From NCBI RefSeq assembly GCF_040544555.1, contig NZ_JBEPKD010000001.1, positions 558,001 through 622,000 on the forward strand: a stretch of DNA of 64,000 bases, read 5' to 3'. The notes under the pieces were generated by a model. The model was not told the DNA's origin and ran no database searches. It saw nothing but the letters and a program-made list of their open reading frames with translations. Made by a program: the position numbers and the translations under genes. The DNA comes from Halalkalibacter oceani. Its GTDB lineage: Bacteria > Bacillota > Bacilli > Bacillales > Bacillaceae_D. Below, piece after piece: positions 60,034 through 64,000 of the stretch (its first letter is position 1; every line of letters begins with the position of its first letter).

Positions 60034-60085
60034 AGAGAGGCTGGACCAAAAGGTGCAAAAAACAACCTTTTGGTCCAGCCTCTCT
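60034..60085 (-). terminator. Terminator between ribH and the germination operon
   Basis: A perfect 21-bp stem: 60034-60054 with 60065-60085, inner part CCAAAAGGT/ACCTTTTGG, loop GCAAAAAACA. 12 bp after the ribH stop. It should end the rib transcript before the ger genes. Best example of the family-B hairpins. Confidence 0.88.
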
Positions 60086-60096
60086 GCATACTCTCT

Positions 60097-60567
60097 TTAC
60101 TGTTCAATGCTTCGGCTTAAATTTGCCATCTCAATCGCCGCTGTCGCCGCGTCCCAGCCTTTATTACCCGCCTTCGTGCCCGCGCGCTCCACCGCCTGCT
60201 CAATGGTATCGGTCGTTAACACACCGAAAATGACAGGCTTGCCGCTGGAAAGCGCTAATGAGCCGACGCCCTTTGCCACTTCATTACACACGTAATCGAA
60301 ATGCGGTGTCGCCCCGCGGATCACTGTGCCCAACGTAATGACTGCATCATACTTTCCTGTATCAAGCAGTTTTTTCGCCGCGAACGGAATTTCAAACGCG
60401 CCCGGCACCCAAGCGATGTCAATATCCTTTTCATCAACCCCGTGACGTTTTAACGCATCCTCTGCTCCGCCTAACAGCTTACTCGTAATAAATTCATTGA
60501 ACCGTCCGACAACGATTCCGACCTTTAACCCTGTTGCTACTAATTGTCCTTCAAATACTTGTCCCAT
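60097..60567 (-). CDS. ribH: 6,7-dimethyl-8-ribityllumazine synthase
   Basis: 156 residues. Forms 6,7-dimethyl-8-ribityllumazine from the pyrimidine and 3,4-dihydroxy-2-butanone 4-phosphate. VGRFNEFITSKLLGGAEDAL, WVPGAFEIPFAAKKL and LGTVIRGATPHFDYVCNEVA (His near 88) are signature stretches. 60-subunit capsid former in the family. Confidence 0.97.
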   Translation of the reverse strand: MGQVFEGQLVATGLKVGIVVGRFNEFITSKLLGGAEDALKRHGVDEKDIDIAWVPGAFEIPFAAKKLLDTGKYDAVITLGTVIRGATPHFDYVCNEVAKGVGSLALSSGKPVIFGVLTTDTIEQAVERAGTKAGNKGWDAATAAIEMANLSRSIEQ

Positions 60568-60623
60568 GTAAGTTCCTCCTTGATTATCTCAATCATTTTC
60601 TATCTGCTGCCTGACCGCCTCAA

Positions 60624-61844
60624 TTAGAGATGGAGCATATGGCCCAGTTTTTCGACTTTTGTTCTTAAATATTTTTCATTATCCTTCGTCGAAGGGAGCT
60701 GTAACGGAACCCGGTCAACGACCTCAAGCCCGTATCCGCTCAATCCCGTGATTTTACGCGGATTGTTCGTTAGCAGTCGCATCTTGGTCACACCAAGCTC
60801 TCTTAAAATTTGCGCCCCGATCCCGTAATCACGCAAGTCCGCGGCAAAGCCGAGCTTCTCATTCGCTTCAACGGTATCATAGCCTTCCTCCTGCAGCTTA
60901 TAAGCGCGAAGCTTATTCATCAGCCCAATTCCTCTGCCTTCCTGGCGCATGTAGAGCAACACGCCGTTTCCGGCTTTTTCAATTTGCGTCAAAGCGGCAT
61001 GCAATTGCGGGCCACAATCACAGCGATGTGAGCCAAAGACATCGCCAGTCAGGCATTCCGAGTGAACGCGAACGAGCGTCGGCTCCCCTTCAAGAATCTG
61101 TCCTTTGACAAGAGCGATGCTTTCTTTCTGATCGACGACATCGGTGAAGCCGATCACGCGGAACTCGCCGAAATCGGTCGGCAAATTAATCTCAACCTCT
61201 TTTTTCACAAGAGTATCCTTGCGGTGACGGTAGCGAATCAAATCCTTGATCGTAATCATTTTCAAGTCGTGTTCGTCGGCAATCTTGCGCAGCTCCGGTA
61301 CGCGCGCCATCGTTCCGTCAGCATTCATCACTTCACAAATGACTCCGGCCGGCTTCGCCCCGGATAAACGCGCCAAATCCACAGCCGCCTCGGTATGTCC
61401 CGCTCTCCGCAGCACACCGCCATTTTTGGCGATCAGCGGAAAAATATGCCCAGGCCGTTTAAAATGCCCCTTCTTCGTTTCTTCATCAACTAACGCACGG
61501 ATCGTGTCTGCGCGTTCGTGAGCGGAAATTCCCGTCGTCGATGTATGGTGATCGATGCTGACGGTAAACGCCGTCCCATGAGGGTCCGTATTATGATCAA
61601 CCATTGGCACAAGATCAAGCTCCCTGGCCCGTTCCTCCGTAATCGGAGCGCAAACGAGGCCCCGGCCATGTGTCACCATGAAGTTAATGACCTCAGGGGT
61701 CGCTTTTTCGGCAATCGCCAAAAAGTCACCCTCATTTTCACGATCCTCATCATCACAAACGATGACGATATGACCTTGCATTAATTCATAAATCGCCTCT
61801 TCAATCGGATCAAACATGCTTGCTTCTTTTTTACTTTCACTCAT
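60624..61844 (-). CDS. ribBA: Bifunctional 3,4-DHBP synthase / GTP cyclohydrolase II
   Basis: 406 residues. RibB half (about 10-210): VIVCDDEDRENEGDFLAIAE, DHHTSTTGISAHERADTI, RRAGHTEAAVDLARLSG. RibA half (about 215-406): VRVHSECLTGDVFGSHRCDC with the zinc Cys, YMRQEGRGIGLMNKLRAY and LLTNNPRKITGLSGYGL. Supplies both riboflavin precursors. Confidence 0.97.
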   Translation of the reverse strand: MSESKKEASMFDPIEEAIYELMQGHIVIVCDDEDRENEGDFLAIAEKATPEVINFMVTHGRGLVCAPITEERARELDLVPMVDHNTDPHGTAFTVSIDHHTSTTGISAHERADTIRALVDEETKKGHFKRPGHIFPLIAKNGGVLRRAGHTEAAVDLARLSGAKPAGVICEVMNADGTMARVPELRKIADEHDLKMITIKDLIRYRHRKDTLVKKEVEINLPTDFGEFRVIGFTDVVDQKESIALVKGQILEGEPTLVRVHSECLTGDVFGSHRCDCGPQLHAALTQIEKAGNGVLLYMRQEGRGIGLMNKLRAYKLQEEGYDTVEANEKLGFAADLRDYGIGAQILRELGVTKMRLLTNNPRKITGLSGYGLEVVDRVPLQLPSTKDNEKYLRTKVEKLGHMLHL

Positions 61845-61919
61845 ATCGGTTCACCACCCTATCCCTTCTTTTTGTTTAAAAGGAGCTGTCGTTCCTGTCT
61901 GTTTTACTCCTTATATCTC

Positions 61920-62579
61920 TTATTTAAAGCCATGCTTTTCTAAAAAAGCTCCGCTTAACGACTCAGTCGACCGTTCCGCCGAGGCATCAAAACGCTTGCG
62001 GATAAATTGCTCAATATACTTGCCGACCATATCACATTCAATATTCACTTTGTCTCCAACCGTTTTTGCGCCAATAATCGTTTCTGTTAAAGTATGTGGA
62101 ATAATCGAGATCGTAAAGCTGTGATCATCGACAGAAAAAATTGTCAGGCTTGTGCCATCCACAGCAACTGATCCTTTTTCAACCATATAATGGCGCAGCT
62201 CCGGCGATACGGCAATTTGATAATAAACAGCATTATGCTCCGGCTTCTTGGCGATAATCGTTCCGATTCCATCGACATGCCCTGAAACGAAATGCCCGCC
62301 AAAGCGCCCGCCGGCACTCATCGCCCGTTCGAGATTGACCTTTGCCCCTCTTCCTAATCCTTGCAGGCTCGTCGCCCGCACCGTCTCCGGCATGATGTCG
62401 ACGGTGAAGCTTCCCGCGGTGAAGGAGGTTACCGTGAGGCAGACGCCGTTTACCGCGATGCTATCGCCAAGCTTAACATCGGCTAAAATCCGCTTTGCCG
62501 CCAGCTTCATCACCATCGCATCACCGCTTTGCCGCACGTCTTCTATCGTGCCGATTTCTTCAATGATTCCAGTAAACAT
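61920..62579 (-). CDS. ribE: Riboflavin synthase alpha chain
   Basis: 219 residues with two lumazine-binding repeats, each with a GxCLTV or GTSLTI motif: SIAVNGVCLTVTSF near 40 and SVAVDGTSLTIFSV near 140; FTGIIEEIGTI opens the protein. Dismutates two lumazines to riboflavin. Adjacent to ribD with no gap. Confidence 0.97.
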   Translation of the reverse strand: MFTGIIEEIGTIEDVRQSGDAMVMKLAAKRILADVKLGDSIAVNGVCLTVTSFTAGSFTVDIMPETVRATSLQGLGRGAKVNLERAMSAGGRFGGHFVSGHVDGIGTIIAKKPEHNAVYYQIAVSPELRHYMVEKGSVAVDGTSLTIFSVDDHSFTISIIPHTLTETIIGAKTVGDKVNIECDMVGKYIEQFIRKRFDASAERSTESLSGAFLEKHGFK

Positions 62580-63662
62580 TTACTCACCTTCCTTCACAGC
62601 TCTTATTTTTATATCGGGGCCAACTGTCGTGACCTCGACAATGTTCAATTCAGGCGCATCGGCTACTTCCGCAATGCCCTCTCCGCCGATCGCCGACGGA
62701 GCCGCTGAGCCGCCAAACACTTTTGGCGCCAAGTAGATGATCATCTGATCAATCGCCTTCTCGACGAGAAAGCTGCCATTGACCTCAGCCCCTCCCTCCA
62801 CAAAAAGGGAGGTCACCCCTTCGCGCCCGAGAAGCGTCAGAAGATCCCGAATCGTCAATTCCTTCAACCGCATTACCTTTACACCTAATTGATGAAGCTC
62901 CGCTTCCTTCTGCGCCGAGGCTTCCTCCGTCGTAACCAGCCAGGTCGGCGCGAGCTGATCCTGAACAATTTTCGCTTCAAGCGGCGTCCGCAGCCGGCGG
63001 TCAAGCACGATCCGGATCGGATTTTTCCCGCCGTTTTCCAGCCTTGCCGTCAAGGAAGGATCGTCAGCCAACACGGTGTTCACACCCACTAAAATCGCAT
63101 CATGCGTATGACGGTAGTAATGGGCGTCTGCACGCGCCTCGGCACTCGTGATCCATTTGCTTTTCCCGGCTACGGTCGCTGTTTTCCCATCAAGCGTCGT
63201 CGCTGATTTCAGCGTGACATAAGGCCGCCGATGCTTCATAAAATGAAAGAACACCCGATTAAGTTCATCGGCCTCCTTCTGACAAACGCCAAATTCTACC
63301 GCAATGCCCGCCTTCCGTAATTTTTCTAGCCCTCGTCCGGCTACTTCCGGATTAGGGTCCCCGGTGGCAATCACAGCCCGTTTTATGCCGCTTTTCACAA
63401 TAAGGTCCGCACAAGGAGGTGTTTTCCCATAATGACTGCACGGCTCAAGTGTGACATAAATCGTCGCTCCCTTAGCCTTTTCCCCGGCCATCGTTAAGGC
63501 GTGCACTTCGGCATGCGCCTCGCCTGCCTTTAAATGAGCCCCGAAGCCGACGATCACTCCGTCTTTAACGACGACTGAGCCGACGACTGGATTCGGCGCC
63601 GTCTGGCCCGCGGTGCTTTCAGCCAGCTTCAGCGCCAGCTTCATATACTCGTAATCGTTCAT
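62580..63662 (-). CDS. ribD: Riboflavin-specific deaminase / reductase
   Basis: 360 residues from the ATG at 63662, matching B. subtilis RibD (361). Deaminase domain with zinc residues in GEAHAEVHAL and LEPCSHYGKTPPCADLI near 50-85; reductase domain with KSATTLDGKTATVAGKSKWI and LFVEGGAEVNGSFLVEKAID. First gene of the operon, under FMN control. Confidence 0.96.
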   Translation of the reverse strand: MNDYEYMKLALKLAESTAGQTAPNPVVGSVVVKDGVIVGFGAHLKAGEAHAEVHALTMAGEKAKGATIYVTLEPCSHYGKTPPCADLIVKSGIKRAVIATGDPNPEVAGRGLEKLRKAGIAVEFGVCQKEADELNRVFFHFMKHRRPYVTLKSATTLDGKTATVAGKSKWITSAEARADAHYYRHTHDAILVGVNTVLADDPSLTARLENGGKNPIRIVLDRRLRTPLEAKIVQDQLAPTWLVTTEEASAQKEAELHQLGVKVMRLKELTIRDLLTLLGREGVTSLFVEGGAEVNGSFLVEKAIDQMIIYLAPKVFGGSAAPSAIGGEGIAEVADAPELNIVEVTTVGPDIKIRAVKEGE

Positions 63663-63711
63663 CCTTTCTACCGCCTCCACTCATCTTCGGTTCATCTAGG
63701 GCTTATTATGT

Positions 63712-63752
63712 ACAACAAAAAAACCGCCCTTGATCGATTTCAGGGCGGTTTT
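63712..63752 (-). terminator. FMN-riboswitch terminator before ribD
   Basis: AAAACCGCCCT (63720-63730) pairs with 63742-63752, then TTTTTTTGTTG on the minus strand. It lies between the aptamer and ribD; FMN binding should favour it. Confidence 0.92.
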
Positions 63753-63885
63753 GAGATAACGAAATAAACGTACAATTGTCATAAATTGCCGTCATGTCAT
63801 GTGCAGCAGCTAAAAAAAGACACACTTCTCCCGTGATCATAAGCTCTTATTTTAAAAAAGCTTACACGGCCTGCCTGTGGCAGCA

Positions 63886-64000
63886 CACGTTCGTTCCTTC
63901 TCCCATCCAGACTTTCACTGTCGGTCCCGGAGTTTCACCAGGTCCACCGCATCCGAAATTCTCACAGATACGGGTCACGGACTAAGAGGCAGCTTCTGCG
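63886..64000 (-). promoter_or_regulatory. FMN riboswitch (RFN element), truncated by the window edge
   Basis: On the minus strand: AGTCCGTGACCCG, GCGGTGGACCTGGTGAAACT, CCGGGACCGACAG and AAAGTCTGGATGGGAGAAGG are the conserved 3' two thirds of the aptamer. The 5' GGGGCAGGGTGAAATTCC part lies beyond base 64000. Confidence 0.94.

Noticed and set aside
1..64000. rRNA, tRNA genes, prophage or insertion sequence genes
   Set aside because: No cloverleaf with conserved T-arm, rRNA segment, phage structural gene or transposase reading frame was seen on either strand.

Overview
The window looks like a chromosomal segment of an endospore-forming member of the Bacillaceae (Firmicutes), close to 50% G+C by eye. 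The evidence is the content and order of several blocks: ypbF-ypbE-ypbD-recQ/recS-ypbB-fer, serA, resABCDE, rluB-spmAB-dacB, scpAB, ypuF-ribT and ribDE-ribBA-ribH. These are syntenic with the Bacillus subtilis region around serA, res and rib. Two gerA-type germination operons, spmAB, dacB and a spoVAC/D/E cluster confirm a spore former. No species is assigned.

Layout. (1) 0.2-2.2 kb: an M20 amidohydrolase and two small unknown genes. (2) 2.3-10.1 kb: the ypb-fer block, a spore-type LysM/M14 peptidase, and serA behind a serine T-box leader. (3) 10.2-16.3 kb: an orphan protein, an M23/LysM peptidase, a gerA-B-C operon and a methyltransferase. (4) 16.7-20.4 kb: an operon with a FadR-type GntR regulator, acylating acetaldehyde dehydrogenase, 4-hydroxy-2-oxovalerate aldolase and a D-2-hydroxyacid dehydrogenase. 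(5) 20.5-22.6 kb: a LacI regulator with an EamA transporter. (6) 22.7-33.0 kb: an eleven-gene corrinoid uptake, salvage and late-assembly operon (btuF, btuC, btuD-cbiZ, cbiB, cobD, cobU, cobQ, cobS, a cobC-type phosphatase, a second CobU-like gene, pduO) behind a cobalamin riboswitch. (7) 33.1-35.9 kb: metE behind its own cobalamin riboswitch, divergent from the first. (8) 36.2-45.7 kb: resEDCBA, rluB, spmB, spmA, dacB. (9) 46.0-51.8 kb: a spore cluster DUF1657 / YhcN-YlaJ lipoprotein / spoVAC / spoVAD / spoVAE / DUF1657 / DUF421+DUF1657 (2Duf type), flanked by two more DUF421 genes. It resembles the spoVA-2mob operon known to raise spore heat resistance. (10) 52.1-55.8 kb: a SodF-type superoxide dismutase, scpB, scpA, ypuF, ribT. 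(11) 55.9-59.9 kb: a second germination operon (small protein-B-C-A) lodged between ribH and ribT. (12) 60.1-64.0 kb: ribH, ribBA, ribE, ribD under an FMN riboswitch that runs off the right edge.

How the parts work together. B12 supply decides both the salvage operon and the choice of methionine synthase through two back-to-back riboswitches. The rib operon senses FMN. serA senses uncharged tRNA-Ser. Two small catabolic or transport units carry clear local operators, one in the spacer of the GntR promoter and one just downstream of the -10 box of the transporter-LacI promoter.

The most unusual non-genic signal is a dispersed family of composite intergenic elements. Each has a hairpin with a fixed AAACCC-type loop but a different stem, a conserved box ending in a GCGGnTCCGC-like motif, and a terminator-like hairpin whose inner stem is AAAAGG/CCTTTT. 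Copies or fragments occur near 0.05, 2.2, 6.8, 10.1, 15.5, 16.5, 20.5, 35.9, 36.1, 38.8, 43.2, 51.9, 54.7 and 60.0 kb.
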